From positions 7,440,001-7,504,000 of the forward strand of contig NZ_JADOUF010000001.1 of NCBI RefSeq assembly GCF_015751905.1: a stretch of 64,000 nt of DNA, in the 5' to 3' direction. Positions 27,735-38,506 of the stretch are shown here, piece after piece. The notes under the pieces were generated by a model. The model was given only the letters and a program-made list of their open reading frames with translations, searched no databases and was not told the origin of the DNA. The DNA comes from Longispora fulva. GTDB lineage: Bacteria; Actinomycetota; Actinomycetes; Mycobacteriales; Micromonosporaceae. Within the stretch, counting starts at the first letter, position 1, and the number at the start of each line of letters is the position of its first letter. Made by a program: the position numbers and the translations under genes.

Positions 27735-29186
27735 GTGGCCACGTTCGTAGACCGGGTGGTGCTGCACGTGCAGGCCGGTAACGGCGGCCATGGCTGCGCG
27801 TCCATCAAGCGTGAGAAGTTCAAGCCGCTCGGCGGGCCCGACGGGGGCAACGGCGGGCACGGCGGCAACGTGATCCTGAAGGTCGACCCGCAGGTGCACA
27901 CCCTGCTGGACTTCCACTTCAAGCAGCACGCCAAGGGCGGAAACGGGCAGCCGGGCCAGGGTTCGTACAGGGACGGGGCCAACGGCACAGACCTCGTCCT
28001 TCTGGTACCGGACGGCACAGTCGTGCACTCCGCGACCGGCGAGGTCCTGGTCGACCTGGTCGGCAACGGCACGGAGTTCGTGATCGCCGAGGGTGGCCGC
28101 GGCGGCCGGGGCAACGAGTCCCTGGCCAACAGCAAGCGCAAGGCCCCGGGCTTCGCGGAGTTGGGCGAGCCGGGCGAGGCGCACGAGGTCGTCCTGGAGC
28201 TCAAGAGCGTCGCGGACGTCGGCCTGGTCGGTTACCCGAGCGCCGGCAAGTCCTCGCTGATCGCCGCGTTGTCGGCGGCCCGGCCGAAGATCGCCGACTA
28301 CCCGTTCACGACCCTGGTGCCGAACCTGGGCGTGATCCGGATCGACGACAAGACGTTCACGATGGCCGACGTGCCGGGGCTGATCCCGGGCGCGGCGCAG
28401 GGCAAGGGCCTCGGGCTGGAGTTCCTCCGGCACATCGAGCGCACCGCCGTCCTGGCGCACGTCATCGACTGCGCGACCCTGGAGCCGGGCCGCGACCCGA
28501 TCTCCGACATCGACGCGCTGGAGCACGAGCTGGCGGAGTACGGCGGGCTGGCCGACAAGCCGCGCCTCGTCGTCCTGAACAAGATCGACGTGCCGGAGGC
28601 CCGCGAGCTGGCCGACCTGGTCCGCCCGGAGATCGAGGCCCGTGGCCTGCGGGTCTTCGAGGTCAGCGCCGCGACCCGCGAGGGCACCAAGGAGCTGACG
28701 TACGCGCTGGGTTCCATCGTCGCCGAGCACTGGGCCAGCCAGGTCACGCCCGAGCCGACCCGGATCATCCTGCGCCCGAAGGCCGTGGACGACACCGGCT
28801 TCAAGGTCGAGGTCGAGGAGGACGGCACCTTCGTGGTCATCGGCCAGCGGGTCCAGCGCTGGGTGCTGCAGACGAACTTCAACAACGACGAGGCGATCGG
28901 CTTCCTCGCGGACCGGCTGGCCCGGATCGGCGTCGAGGACGCGCTGGTCAAGGCCGGCGCGAAGCCGGGAGCCCCGGTGCGGATCGGCACCCGCGAGTTC
29001 GACTGGGAGCCGACCGTCTACGCGGGCATGGACGTGTCGCCGGTCGGCCACCGGGGCACGGACGCCCGGATGGAGACGACGGACCGCAAGCGCGCCTCGG
29101 AGCGCAAGGAAGAGCGCAACCAGCGCCGGGTCCGGTCCGAGGACGACACGGACGGCGACTACATCGTCGAGGAGTACGAGGTCTGA
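27735..29186 (+). CDS. obg: Obg family GTPase
   Basis: GTPase involved in 50S assembly and stringent control. 483 residues: glycine-rich Obg domain (1-155, [14 protein letters not shown]), G domain ([10 protein letters not shown] at about 166, [20 protein letters not shown]), and a C-terminal OCT domain followed by an acidic-basic tail. GTG 27735 follows AAGGAGG (27722-27728). Though it follows rpmA in order, the strong terminator at 27665 means it probably has its own promoter or depends on read-through. Confidence 0.97.
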   Translation: MATFVDRVVLHVQAGNGGHGCASIKREKFKPLGGPDGGNGGHGGNVILKVDPQVHTLLDFHFKQHAKGGNGQPGQGSYRDGANGTDLVLLVPDGTVVHSATGEVLVDLVGNGTEFVIAEGGRGGRGNESLANSKRKAPGFAELGEPGEAHEVVLELKSVADVGLVGYPSAGKSSLIAALSAARPKIADYPFTTLVPNLGVIRIDDKTFTMADVPGLIPGAAQGKGLGLEFLRHIERTAVLAHVIDCATLEPGRDPISDIDALEHELAEYGGLADKPRLVVLNKIDVPEARELADLVRPEIEARGLRVFEVSAATREGTKELTYALGSIVAEHWASQVTPEPTRIILRPKAVDDTGFKVEVEEDGTFVVIGQRVQRWVLQTNFNNDEAIGFLADRLARIGVEDALVKAGAKPGAPVRIGTREFDWEPTVYAGMDVSPVGHRGTDARMETTDRKRASERKEERNQRRVRSEDDTDGDYIVEEYEV

Positions 29187-29193
29187 CCGCCGT

Positions 29194-29266
29194 CACCGGG
29201 TCGGGCCCGCCGTACCGAATAGTGATCTTAAAATCACTATTCGTTATGGAGGTCCCCGACCCGGTG
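29194..29266 (+). terminator. Nested inverted repeat between convergent obg and trpS
   Basis: Outer arms CACCGGGTCGGG (29194-29205) and CCCGACCCGGTG (29255-29266); inner arms CGAATAGTGAT (29216-29226) and ATCACTATTCG (29233-29243) around CTTAAA. Both stems are perfect. The AT-rich inner stem stands out against the genome. It should stop transcription from both sides. Confidence 0.7.
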
Positions 29267-29287
29267 GGGCCGGTTCAGGCGTGCTCT

Positions 29288-30247
<960 letters not shown>

Positions 30248-30294
30248 GGGTTTCTCCTGGTTTAGAAAAGCCCCGAACCCAGGTGCAACGACAA

Positions 30295-30319
30295 CGGCCG
30301 CCCCGGATCGGGGCGGCCG
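30295..30319 (-). terminator. Attenuator hairpin in the trpS leader
   Basis: On the minus strand CGGCCGCCCCG and CGGGGCGGCCG pair perfectly around ATC, followed by the T-rich TTGTCGTTG. It lies 38 nt after the leader peptide stop and 48 nt before trpS, the position of an attenuator terminator. Confidence 0.75.
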
Positions 30320-30356
30320 CGTCAGAATCTGTGCGCGTAGGTCGAGGACCGCCCGG

Positions 30357-30395
30357 TCAGGGCAGCCACCAGCTCAGGGTCGTCGACATCCGCAT
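30357..30395 (-). CDS. trpS leader peptide with tandem Trp codons
   Basis: A 12-residue ORF, MRMSTTLSWWLP, with two adjacent TGG codons. It precedes a perfect GC hairpin and trpS, the arrangement of ribosome-mediated attenuation known for trpRS1 of Streptomyces. When charged tRNA-Trp is scarce the ribosome would stall at the two Trp codons and the hairpin would be blocked. TACGGT on the minus strand (30402-30407) ends 6 nt before the ATG, so the leader mRNA itself is probably leaderless; no ribosome binding site is present. Confidence 0.8.
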   Translation of the reverse strand: MRMSTTLSWWLP

Positions 30396-30432
30396 CCGTC
30401 GACCGTAGCAGGACCGCCCGGTGGGCCGGAAG

Positions 30433-30438
30433 TAGAAT
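30433..30438 (+). promoter_or_regulatory. Candidate -10 for the SpoU methyltransferase gene
   Basis: TAGAAT ends 7 nt before ATG 30446, again a leaderless spacing. It diverges from the trpS leader promoter 26 nt away. Confidence 0.55.
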
Positions 30439-30445
30439 CCTCCGA

Positions 30446-31201
30446 ATGGCCGCATCTCCGAGGGACAGATTCATCACCGTGTACGGGCGGATGCCCGTCC
30501 TGGAGGCGCTACGGGACCCGGCGCTGGAGATCGAGAAGATCGTGATCGCCGAGAACGCCTCGGGCCGGTCCCTCGACGAGATCCGTGACCTGGCCAAGCG
30601 CTACCGGGTGCCGGTGGAGTTCTCCACCCCGTCGCGGGTGAAGTTCCTCGCCGGCAACGGCAAGCACGACCAGGGCGTGATCGCCGACATCGTCGCGCCC
30701 CGGATGGGCCGGCTGGAGGAGTTCCTGGAGTGGCGGGGCTCCCGGCCGACGAAGCTGTTCGTTCTCGACGGGGTGACCAATCCGAGCAACGTGGGCATGA
30801 TCCTGCGCTCGGCCACCGGGGCCGGGTTGGACGGGGTGGTCCTGCCCCGGGCCGGTACCCCGCATGTCGGGCCGCTGGTCATCAAGGCGTCGGCCGGGGT
30901 GGCGTTCGCCGCGCCGATCCTGAACGCCGACACGGCGCTGCAGGCGGCGGATCTGCTGCGCGCCGCCGGGTACACGCTGTACGGCCTGTCGGCGGACGCG
31001 CCGGCCTCGCTGTTCGACGCCCGGTTCGCCGAGTGCGCGGCCTTCGTCCTGGGCGGGGAGACCGACGGGCTGACGGTGCCGACCGACGAGGACGTGGCGA
31101 TCCCGATGTGGGGCGGGGTGGAGTCGCTGAACGTCGCGGCGGCCGCCTCCGTCGTGGCGTTCGAGATCGCGCGCAGGGAGATAGGGTCGACCGGTGCCTA
31201 G
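30446..31201 (+). CDS. SpoU/TrmH-family RNA 2'-O-methyltransferase
   Basis: 251 residues. The C-terminal SPOUT knot has its three motifs: NPSNVGMILRSA, LGGETDGL and ESLNVAAAASV. The N-terminal part (30-80) resembles the L30e-like substrate-binding domain. These enzymes methylate ribose 2'-O positions in tRNA or 23S rRNA using S-adenosylmethionine; the target is not predictable here. It overlaps pepN by 8 nt, so the two are probably co-transcribed. Confidence 0.9.
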   Translation: MAASPRDRFITVYGRMPVLEALRDPALEIEKIVIAENASGRSLDEIRDLAKRYRVPVEFSTPSRVKFLAGNGKHDQGVIADIVAPRMGRLEEFLEWRGSRPTKLFVLDGVTNPSNVGMILRSATGAGLDGVVLPRAGTPHVGPLVIKASAGVAFAAPILNADTALQAADLLRAAGYTLYGLSADAPASLFDARFAECAAFVLGGETDGLTVPTDEDVAIPMWGGVESLNVAAAASVVAFEIARREIGSTGA

Positions 31202-33659
31202 TCTGACGCGTACCGAGGCCGCCGAGCGCGCCGCCCTCCTCACCGTTCGTGCCACCGATGTCGCGCTCGATCTGACGACCGGTGACACGGAGTTCCACTC
31301 TGTGACCACGATCCGGTTCTCCTCGACCGGCCCGAGCACGTTCGTGGACATCAAGCCAGCGACGCTGCACTCCGCGACCCTCAACGGCGTCGCCCTGGAC
31401 GTGGCGGCCTTCGAGGACGAGCGGCTGCCGTTGACCGGCCTGGCCGCCGAGAACGAGCTGGTCGTCGTCGCCGACATGCTCTACTCGCACGAGGGCGAGG
31501 GCCTGCACCGGTTCGTCGACCCGGCCGACGGGCGGGTGTATCTGTACGCGCACAGTTTCATGGACGCCGCGCCCCGCTGGTTCGCGTGCTTCGACCAGCC
31601 GGACCTGAAGTCGCCGTACACGTTCACGGTGAAGGCGCCCGAGGGCTGGACGGTGCTGGGCAACGAGGCCGCGACGCTGGTCGACGGGCTGTGGCGGCTG
31701 GAGGAGACGAAGCCGCTGTCGACGTACTTCGTCACGTTGATCGCCGGGCCGTACCACGCGGTGCGCTCCGAGCACGACGGCATCCCCCTGGGGTTGTACT
31801 GCCGCCAGTCCCTCGCGGAGTTCCTCGACGCCGACGCGGAGGAGCTGTTCACGGTCACCGGGGAGTGCTTCGACGAGTTCCACCGGCTGTTCGAGGTGCG
31901 CTACCCGTTCGGGAAGTACGACCAGGTGTTCTGCCCCGAGTTCAACGCGGGCGCGATGGAGAACCCGGGCTGCGTGACGTTCCGCGACCAGGTGATCTTC
32001 CGTGGCGCCGTGACCGACAGCGAGCGCGGGATGCGGGCCATGACCGTGGCGCACGAGATGGCGCACATGTGGTTCGGCGACCTGGTGACGATGCGTTGGT
32101 GGGACGACCTGTGGCTCAACGAGTCGTTCGCCGACTACCTCGGGCACCGGGTGACCGCCGACGCGACCCGGTTCACGGAGTCGTGGACGGCGTTCGCGGT
32201 CCGGGACAAGACTTTCGGGTACGCGGCCGACCAGCGCCCCTCCACCCACCCCATCTCAGGCAAGGTGCCTGACGCGGCGTCCGGCCTGCTCAACTTCGAC
32301 GCGATCTCCTACGCCAAGGGCGCGTCGGTGCTCCGCCAGCTCGTGGCCCGGATCGGCGACGACGCCCTGCTCGCGGGGCTGCGGGAACACTTCGCCCGGC
32401 ACGCGTACGGCAACGCCGAGCTGAAGGACTTCCTGGCCGCGTTGTCGGAGTCCAGCGGCCGGGACCTGTCCGACTGGGCGAAGGTGTGGCTGACTGAGGC
32501 CAATGTGAACACCCTGCACCCGGAGATCACGGTCACCGACGGGGTGATCACGGCGGCGGCGATCCGGCAGACGGCCGCCGACACCCACCCGGTGCTGCGC
32601 CCGCACACCCTGGGCGTCGGCCTCTATGACGAGGACACGTTCGACGTCGTCCGGGTCGAGGTCGACGGCGCGCTGACCGAGCTGCCGCAGCTCGTCGGCC
32701 GGCCCGCCCCGAAGGTGGTGCTGCTCAACGACGGTGACCTGACGTACGCCAAGGTGCGGTTCGACGACCGCTCGCTGGCCGCGCTGCCCGAGGTGCTGCC
32801 GAAGCTGTCCAGCCTCAACCGGGCGATGGTGTGGGGGGCGCTGTTCCAGGCGGTGCGCGACGGCGGGCTGTCCGCTGTCGGGTACGCGGATGTGGTCGCC
32901 GGTGCCGTAGCCGCCGAGTCCGAGGTCACGACCCTCACGGTGCTGATCCGGGTCGCCCGCACGCACGTCGTGGACGTGTTCTGCACTCCGGACGAGCGGC
33001 CCGGCGTGCTGGCCCAACTGGCCGGCGCGTACCGCTCGATGCTCGCCGACGCCGAGCCCGCCAGCGGCCGGGCGCTCGCGGTGTTCCGGGGCCTGATCGA
33101 CGTGAGCGTCGACGTGCCCCAGCTGCGCGGCTGGCTGGACGGCGACGGCGTGCCGGCCGGGCTGACCGTGGACGTCGAGCGCGCCTGGCAGATCCGGCTC
33201 CGGCTCGCCGTGCTCGGCTCGCTGACCGGTGCCGAGCTGGACGTGGCCGCCGCGGCGGACCCGAGCGCGCACGGCCAGGCCAGCGCCGACATGTGCCGGT
33301 CGGCCCGGCCCACGCCGGAGGCCAAGGCCGGCGCCTGGGAGGCGCTGATGACCGACGGCGGCTTGTCCAACTACACCGTCTGGTCGCTGGCGGAGGGCTT
33401 CTGGCAGCCGGAGCAGCAGGAGCTGACCGCGCCCTATGTGGAGCGGTTCTTCACCGAGCTGCCGGTGGCCGGGAAGCTGCGGTCGTTCCAGGTGCTCGAG
33501 CGGCTGGCGAACCTGTTGTACCCGCGCTACGCGGTGGCGGCGGAGACCCTGCGGCTGACGGCGGACCTGCTGGCCGGGGACGACCTGGCGCCGCCGGTCC
33601 GCCGTGCTGTGGTGGACCGGTCGGACGACCTGCGGCGGGCGTTGGAGGCGCGCGGCTAG
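31194..33659 (+). CDS. pepN: Aminopeptidase N (M1 family)
   Basis: Zinc aminopeptidase that trims N-terminal residues from peptides in the cytosol. 821 residues: substrate motif GAMENPG (about 252), zinc motif HEMAHMWFGD (about 286) with the third ligand in NESFADY about 23 residues on, and an ERAP1-like helical C-terminal domain. The GTG start lies within the end of the methyltransferase gene. Actinobacterial type, close to the usual 830-860 residues. Confidence 0.95.
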   Translation: MPSLTRTEAAERAALLTVRATDVALDLTTGDTEFHSVTTIRFSSTGPSTFVDIKPATLHSATLNGVALDVAAFEDERLPLTGLAAENELVVVADMLYSHEGEGLHRFVDPADGRVYLYAHSFMDAAPRWFACFDQPDLKSPYTFTVKAPEGWTVLGNEAATLVDGLWRLEETKPLSTYFVTLIAGPYHAVRSEHDGIPLGLYCRQSLAEFLDADAEELFTVTGECFDEFHRLFEVRYPFGKYDQVFCPEFNAGAMENPGCVTFRDQVIFRGAVTDSERGMRAMTVAHEMAHMWFGDLVTMRWWDDLWLNESFADYLGHRVTADATRFTESWTAFAVRDKTFGYAADQRPSTHPISGKVPDAASGLLNFDAISYAKGASVLRQLVARIGDDALLAGLREHFARHAYGNAELKDFLAALSESSGRDLSDWAKVWLTEANVNTLHPEITVTDGVITAAAIRQTAADTHPVLRPHTLGVGLYDEDTFDVVRVEVDGALTELPQLVGRPAPKVVLLNDGDLTYAKVRFDDRSLAALPEVLPKLSSLNRAMVWGALFQAVRDGGLSAVGYADVVAGAVAAESEVTTLTVLIRVARTHVVDVFCTPDERPGVLAQLAGAYRSMLADAEPASGRALAVFRGLIDVSVDVPQLRGWLDGDGVPAGLTVDVERAWQIRLRLAVLGSLTGAELDVAAAADPSAHGQASADMCRSARPTPEAKAGAWEALMTDGGLSNYTVWSLAEGFWQPEQQELTAPYVERFFTELPVAGKLRSFQVLERLANLLYPRYAVAAETLRLTADLLAGDDLAPPVRRAVVDRSDDLRRALEARG

Positions 33660-33711
33660 CTGGCCGGGTGCGTGCGGCCCGGCGGCCCGGTGCTCGAGGG
33701 CGGGCGGTGCG

Positions 33712-35421
33712 CTAGGCGGTCATCCGGAAGTCGAACTCCGGCGGGAGCGGCACCTGCGGGTGCGTCTCCCGCCAGAGTTCGTCCAGGGACGTCTCGCCCT
33801 CGCGCAGGTTCGGCACGACCAGCCCCCGGGCGAACACCCCCGCTGCGCGGGTCCGGTCGCCGAGCGCGAGGGCCGCGCGGAGTTCGAGCAGGTCGAGACG
33901 GCCGTGGAGTCCCGGCACCGCCAGCGCGAGGGCCTCCGCCGCGCGGTCGGCGGACAGCAGCGCGTCCCCGGCCTCGGCGCGCAGTTGCCAGCAGTCGGGG
34001 GCCAGTTCGACGGCCGCGAGGTAATCGTCGGGCGAGCTGGTGAGATGGGCCAGCGCGCGCAGGGCCCACGCGGTCGGAGTGGCGGCGACCGACTGCCGCA
34101 GCGCCGCCGTCGCGCCGTCCGGGTCGGTCCGCGCCGTGATCAGGCCGATCTGGTACCAGGTGTGCCAGTCCCGGTCACCTGACCGTTCGAGCAGGTCCAG
34201 CCAGTACGCGGAATGTTGTGGGACCGCGGGGGACGCGGTGGCTGGCAGGTGGCCGGTGGCGCGCAGGGTCTGCCAGGGGAGCTGGTCGGGGCCGAGGTCG
34301 CCGGGGAACGCGCCCTCCAGCACGCCCCAGCCGGAGCCCTCGTGGAGCCGGGCGCCCGGCGCGTCCCACCAGCGGGGCCAGTCGGCGAGCCGGTCGCGGA
34401 GTACCCGGAAGTCGAGGGTGTCGGCGACGGCGGCCCGGGCGGCGTCCCAGCCGTGACCCACGTCGGCGCCGACCGGGCCGTAGGCCTCCACCCACGCGAA
34501 GGTCTCCCCCGGCGGCAGCGGCACGTGGTCGAGCTGGGTCCTGGCCAGCCCGGCCTGGATCTCCGCGTAGCCGCCGCCGAGCCAGTCCTGCCAGTGCCGG
34601 CCGCCGGGGGAGTCGCCCCAGACGAACAGCTTGCGGCCGGTCAGGCGCGCGGTGGACTGCTGCACCAGGCCGTGCCCGTCCGGCCCGACCGCCGCGATCC
34701 ACGGCTCGTCGGTGTCGAGCTTGAAGAAGTAGTCGGCGGCGTGCGTCGCCTCGGCCGGGTGGCTGTAGTCGTGGCCGTCGTGCACCGGCGCTTCGATCAG
34801 GGTCAGCTCGCGGGTGTAGTCGTAGCGGTAGCTGTGGTCGGCGGGGGCCACGACGCGGCAGTCGACGGGGACGGCGATGTTGGACCACCAGTACACGGGA
34901 ACGGTCCCGTCGGTGGGATTGGTGATCCGGACGTGCACGAACAGCCTGTGCGACCCGGGCGGCAGGCAGAAGTCGATCTGGTACGGCGTGCCGTTCACCC
35001 GCTCGAACTCCCACACCCGCAGCACCGGCCCGTCGGTGGTGTCCACCCGGGCGGCGTGCATCGGCGCGCAGGTCAGCGGGGTGTGACCGGTGGTGCCGAT
35101 GTTCCACTCCACCCCGCCGGCGAACCACGCGTCGCGCAGCGCCAGGTTGCCGGGCTGGAACACCGGGTTGCGGTGCAGCAGCTCGCGGCCCTCGTGCTCC
35201 AGCGACCACAGCCGGGCGCCCAGGTCGAGGGCGATCGTCGCCCGCACGTGCTCGTTCTCCAGCACGGCGACCCGCAGCTTCCCCGGGAGCAGCTCCCTGC
35301 CGTAGCCGTCCTGGGTCGGGTACGGGAAATGACCGGGCAGGCCGGGCAGCGCCGGCAACGGGGAGTCCGGGCCGAGTCCGGCTGTGGGCAGCGTCATGTC
35401 CGCGATAGTGAGCTCGGTCAT
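33712..35421 (-). CDS. DUF5107 protein with a C-terminal helical repeat region
   Basis: 569 residues. The first 300 match the DUF5107 galactose-mutarotase-like beta sandwich ([70 protein letters not shown]). The rest, about 380-569, is Ala/Leu-rich and looks like TPR-type helical repeats. Such proteins bind or process carbohydrate; no catalytic role is proven. No signal peptide, so probably cytoplasmic. ATG 35421 has GGGAGC upstream; the gene is divergent from nadD with about 25 bp between starts. Confidence 0.8.
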   Translation of the reverse strand: MTELTIADMTLPTAGLGPDSPLPALPGLPGHFPYPTQDGYGRELLPGKLRVAVLENEHVRATIALDLGARLWSLEHEGRELLHRNPVFQPGNLALRDAWFAGGVEWNIGTTGHTPLTCAPMHAARVDTTDGPVLRVWEFERVNGTPYQIDFCLPPGSHRLFVHVRITNPTDGTVPVYWWSNIAVPVDCRVVAPADHSYRYDYTRELTLIEAPVHDGHDYSHPAEATHAADYFFKLDTDEPWIAAVGPDGHGLVQQSTARLTGRKLFVWGDSPGGRHWQDWLGGGYAEIQAGLARTQLDHVPLPPGETFAWVEAYGPVGADVGHGWDAARAAVADTLDFRVLRDRLADWPRWWDAPGARLHEGSGWGVLEGAFPGDLGPDQLPWQTLRATGHLPATASPAVPQHSAYWLDLLERSGDRDWHTWYQIGLITARTDPDGATAALRQSVAATPTAWALRALAHLTSSPDDYLAAVELAPDCWQLRAEAGDALLSADRAAEALALAVPGLHGRLDLLELRAALALGDRTRAAGVFARGLVVPNLREGETSLDELWRETHPQVPLPPEFDFRMTA

Positions 35422-35433
35422 GCTCCCGGACTC

Positions 35434-35439
35434 TACGCT
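35434..35439 (+). promoter_or_regulatory. Candidate nadD -10 (leaderless)
   Basis: TACGCT ends 7 nt before the nadD ATG at 35447. Confidence 0.5.
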
Positions 35440-35446
35440 GGCGATC

Positions 35447-36046
35447 ATGGAGCCTGTGAAGAGACGGATCGGGATCATGGGTGGCACGTTCGACCCGATC
35501 CACCACGGTCACCTCGTGGCCGCCAGCGAGGTCGCCGACCGGTTCGCGCTCGACGAGGTCGTGTTCGTGCCGACCGGGAAACCGTGGCAGAAGTCGGGCG
35601 CGCCGGTCAGCGCCGCCGAGGACCGCTATCTGATGACGGTCATCGCCACGGCGTCCAATCCGCGGTTCCAGGTCAGCCGGGTGGACGTGGATCGACAGGG
35701 TCCGACGTACACGGTTGACACTCTTCGCGACCTTCGTGCGCATTTCGGGGCCGAAGTTGATCTCTTCTTCATCACCGGGGCCGACGCGTTGGACAAGATC
35801 CTGTCGTGGAAGGACACGGCGGAGATGTTCGCGCTGGCCCACTTCATCGGCGTCACCCGCCCCGGCTACGAACTCAGCGACGCCCACCTGCCCGACGACG
35901 CGGTGAGCCTCGTGGAGGTGCCGGCGATGGCGATCTCGTCGACGGACTGCCGGGCCAGGGTCGCCGTCGGCAAGCCGGTCTGGTATCTCGTCCCCGACGG
36001 TGTGGTGCAGTACATCGCCAAACGCCGTCTTTACGAGTGGGAGTAA
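35447..36046 (+). CDS. nadD: Nicotinate-mononucleotide adenylyltransferase
   Basis: Adenylates nicotinate mononucleotide, the central step of NAD synthesis. 199 residues with the nucleotidyltransferase motif [12 protein letters not shown] (about 12-23) and the C-terminal ISST motif (AISSTDCR). ATG 35447 is chosen for its leaderless promoter and because it begins right before the first beta strand. Followed by rsfS, the usual nadD-rsfS arrangement. Confidence 0.96.
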   Translation: MEPVKRRIGIMGGTFDPIHHGHLVAASEVADRFALDEVVFVPTGKPWQKSGAPVSAAEDRYLMTVIATASNPRFQVSRVDVDRQGPTYTVDTLRDLRAHFGAEVDLFFITGADALDKILSWKDTAEMFALAHFIGVTRPGYELSDAHLPDDAVSLVEVPAMAISSTDCRARVAVGKPVWYLVPDGVVQYIAKRRLYEWE

Positions 36047-36119
36047 GGCGGGGTCGCGTGCGAGACTGGGTTGTTGAGTCGGGCACACGTGCCGGACATG
36101 GTGGGATAAAAGGAGCATT

Positions 36120-36518
36120 GTGACTGCATCTGAGCGCGCCGTGGAGATCGCCCTCGCCGGCGCTCAGGCCGCGGCGGACAAGAAGGCCGAGAACATCTCG
36201 ATCATCGACGTCAGCGACCACCTGGTGATCACCGATGCCTTCCTGATCGCGTCCGCCCCCAACGAACGCCAGGTCCTCTCCATCGTCGACGCGATCGAGG
36301 AGGCCCTGCTCCAGCTGCCGGAGAAGGCCAAGCCGGTCCGGCGCGAGGGCGGCAACCCCTCCGGGCGCTGGGTCCTGCTCGACTTCATCGACGTCGTCGT
36401 GCACGTCCAGCACAACGAGGAGCGCGAGTTCTACGGCCTCGACAAGCTGTGGAAGGACTGCCCGATCATCGAGTTCCAGGACCGCGACCTGACCGAGCAG
36501 CTGGTCGAGTCCGAGTAG
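36120..36518 (+). CDS. rsfS: Ribosomal silencing factor RsfS
   Basis: Binds L14 and blocks joining of ribosomal subunits when nutrients run low. 132 residues with the family core ISIIDVSDHLVITDAFLIAS and WVLLDFIDVVVHVQ followed by REFYGLDKLW. GTG 36120 follows AAAAGGAG by 5 nt. Its last base is the first base of the next start codon, so translation is coupled. Confidence 0.96.
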   Translation: MTASERAVEIALAGAQAAADKKAENISIIDVSDHLVITDAFLIASAPNERQVLSIVDAIEEALLQLPEKAKPVRREGGNPSGRWVLLDFIDVVVHVQHNEEREFYGLDKLWKDCPIIEFQDRDLTEQLVESE

Positions 36519-37177
36519 TGAGCCGGCTGATCCTCTGGCGGCACGGCCAGACCGCGTGGAACTCGATCGGCCGCATGCAGGGCCAGACCGACATCGACAT
36601 GGACGCCACCGGCCACGCCCAGGCGGCGGCCGGCGCCGAACTCCTGGCCGCCATGGGACCAGCCAAGATCGTGTCCAGCGATCTGCGCCGCTGCTATGAC
36701 ACCGCTGTGCACCTCGCCGAGCTGACCGGGCTGCCCGTGACCACCGACAAGCGGCTCCGCGAGCGCTCGTTCGGTGACTGGGAGGGGATGACGGGGACCG
36801 AGGTCGCTGAGCGGTACCCCTCCGACTGGGAGCTGTGGAGCACCGGCCAGCCGCTGCACGGCCACGGGATCGAGGACTACGACGCCGTCGCCGTCCGGAT
36901 GCACGCCGCGATCACCGACGCCGTCGCCGACTGCGACGGTCTCGTCGTCGTCGTCACCCACGGCGGCTCGTCCCGCCGGGCGTTGGCCGCGCTGATCGGC
37001 GTGCCCGGGTTCAGCGAGGCGATCGGCGGGCTGTACAACTGCCGGTGGACGGAGCTGCGGCAGCGTAACGGCGTGTGGAAGCTGCACGCGCACAACGTCG
37101 GCGAGCCCGTGGGGGCGACGCCGCCGGGGCAGGGCGTCCAGGAAGCCGGGAACCGGGCGCGGGGCGCGCACGTCTGA
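36518..37177 (+). CDS. Histidine phosphatase superfamily protein
   Basis: 219 residues. The phosphohistidine motif is LWRHGQTAWN (H8), with further active-site residues in SDLRRCYDT, ERSFGDWEG and VVVTHGG. The family includes phosphoglycerate mutases and sugar or nucleotide phosphatases; position after nadD and rsfS is conserved in actinobacteria and the enzyme is often annotated as a glucosyl-3-phosphoglycerate phosphatase-like protein, but substrate is unproven. GTG overlaps the rsfS stop by one base. Confidence 0.9.
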   Translation: MSRLILWRHGQTAWNSIGRMQGQTDIDMDATGHAQAAAGAELLAAMGPAKIVSSDLRRCYDTAVHLAELTGLPVTTDKRLRERSFGDWEGMTGTEVAERYPSDWELWSTGQPLHGHGIEDYDAVAVRMHAAITDAVADCDGLVVVVTHGGSSRRALAALIGVPGFSEAIGGLYNCRWTELRQRNGVWKLHAHNVGEPVGATPPGQGVQEAGNRARGAHV

Positions 37178-37182
37178 GGCGT

Positions 37183-37569
37183 ATGAGACGCGTCGGTGTG
37201 GTGCTCGGAGTGCTCGTCGTGGTCGCGGGATGCGGGTCACCGGCCCCTTCCGGTCCTGCCGCATCACCACCCGCGGCTCCCACCGCACGGTCCGCGTCGC
37301 CCGCCTCGACCCCCGGGGGTTCCACGATGATGCCGTCCAACCCGCCCACCAAGGGCGAGCTGACCCTGACCGGTACCGTCGAGGACGGGGTCGAGAAGGG
37401 CTGCACGATCCTGCGCACCCCGGTCGGGGTGTATCTCCTGCTCGGCGGCGACCGGACGCTGATCGGCGAGGGCAACCGGATCACGGTGCGGGGACGGGCG
37501 GAACCGGGCCTGCTGACGACGTGCCAGCAGGGGATCCCGCTGCACGTGCTGGAGGTCCGGGCGGCCTGA
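37183..37569 (+). CDS. Small putative lipoprotein
   Basis: 128 residues with a lipoprotein signal peptide (MRRVGVVLGVLVVVAGCGS, lipobox VAGC), a Pro/Ser/Ala linker and a compact domain of about 75 residues (GELTLTGTVEDGVEKGCTILRT ... VYLLLGGDRTLIGEGNRITVRGRAE ... CQQGIPLHVLEV). Two cysteines in the domain could pair. Five nt after the phosphatase gene, so likely in the nadD operon. The domain has the look of a small OB-like beta barrel, which is only a guess. Confidence 0.75.
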   Translation: MRRVGVVLGVLVVVAGCGSPAPSGPAASPPAAPTARSASPASTPGGSTMMPSNPPTKGELTLTGTVEDGVEKGCTILRTPVGVYLLLGGDRTLIGEGNRITVRGRAEPGLLTTCQQGIPLHVLEVRAA

Positions 37570-37636
37570 CGGGCCCCGGGCACGTGACGGTGGACTCCCT
37601 CCTGCCGCACCGGGCCTCGCCGGCCCCGCTGGGCAC

Positions 37637-37642
37637 TAGCCT
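37637..37642 (+). promoter_or_regulatory. Candidate degV -10 (leaderless)
   Basis: TAGCCT ends 6 nt before ATG 37649. Confidence 0.5.
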
Positions 37643-37648
37643 GAGGTG

Positions 37649-38506
37649 ATGTCCCGTCGACGCGTCGCGGTGGTCACCGACTCCACCGGCTGCCTGCCCC
37701 CGGCCCTGGTGACCCGCCACAAGGTCACGGTCGTTCCTCTGTACGTGCTGCTGTCCGGCACCGAGGGGCGCGAGGGCATCGACGTGACCTCCGCGGACGT
37801 GGCGGCGGCGCTGCGGGCCCGGCGGTACACGGCCAGCACCTCGCGGCCGACGCCTGAGGAGTTCGCCGTCGAGTACCGCCGACTGCTCGACGCCGGCGCG
37901 CCCGGCGTGGTCTCCGTGCACCTGTCCGCCAAGCTCTCCGGCACCCACGAGTCCGCGCTGCTGGCCGCCCGCGAGTTCGGGGACAAGGTCGTCGTGGTCG
38001 ACGCGGGCAGCACCGGCATGGGCCTCGGATTCGCCACCCTGGCCGCCGCGCGGGCTGCGGCGTCCGGCGCGGCACTCGACCGGGTCGCAGCCGTCGCCGC
38101 GGACACCGCCGCCGCCGCCAGCACATACTTCTACGTGGACACCCTCGAGTTCCTCCGCCGGGGCGGCCGGATCGGGGCGGCGTCCGCGCTGCTCGGCACC
38201 GCGCTGGCCGTGAAGCCCATCCTGCACGTCGAGGGCGGCGAGGTCGTCGTCCAGGAACGGGTCCGGACCGCCTCACGCGCCCTCGCCCGGCTCATCGACC
38301 TCGCGGTCGCCGTCACCGACGGGCCGGTGGACCTCGCCGTGCACCACCTGGCGGCCCCCGACCGGGCGGCCGACGTCGCCGAGCAGCTCCGGGAGCGGCT
38401 GGGGGAGCGGTTGGGGGATCTGTACACGACGGAGGTCGGGGCGGTGGTGGCCGCCCATGTGGGGCCGGGGCTGATCGGCGTCGTGGTCAGCCCCCGCACC
38501 TCCTGA
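37649..38506 (+). CDS. DegV family fatty-acid-binding protein
   Basis: 285 residues. VAVVTDSTGCLPP, VVSVHLSAKLSGTHESALLAA and LEFLRRGGRIGAASALLG are the DegV signatures. The family binds a fatty acid and, in Firmicutes, supplies it to fatty acid kinase (FakB). No fakA-like gene is adjacent. ATG 37649 fits the -10 spacing better than the GTG one codon upstream. Confidence 0.92.
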   Translation: MSRRRVAVVTDSTGCLPPALVTRHKVTVVPLYVLLSGTEGREGIDVTSADVAAALRARRYTASTSRPTPEEFAVEYRRLLDAGAPGVVSVHLSAKLSGTHESALLAAREFGDKVVVVDAGSTGMGLGFATLAAARAAASGAALDRVAAVAADTAAAASTYFYVDTLEFLRRGGRIGAASALLGTALAVKPILHVEGGEVVVQERVRTASRALARLIDLAVAVTDGPVDLAVHHLAAPDRAADVAEQLRERLGERLGDLYTTEVGAVVAAHVGPGLIGVVVSPRTS

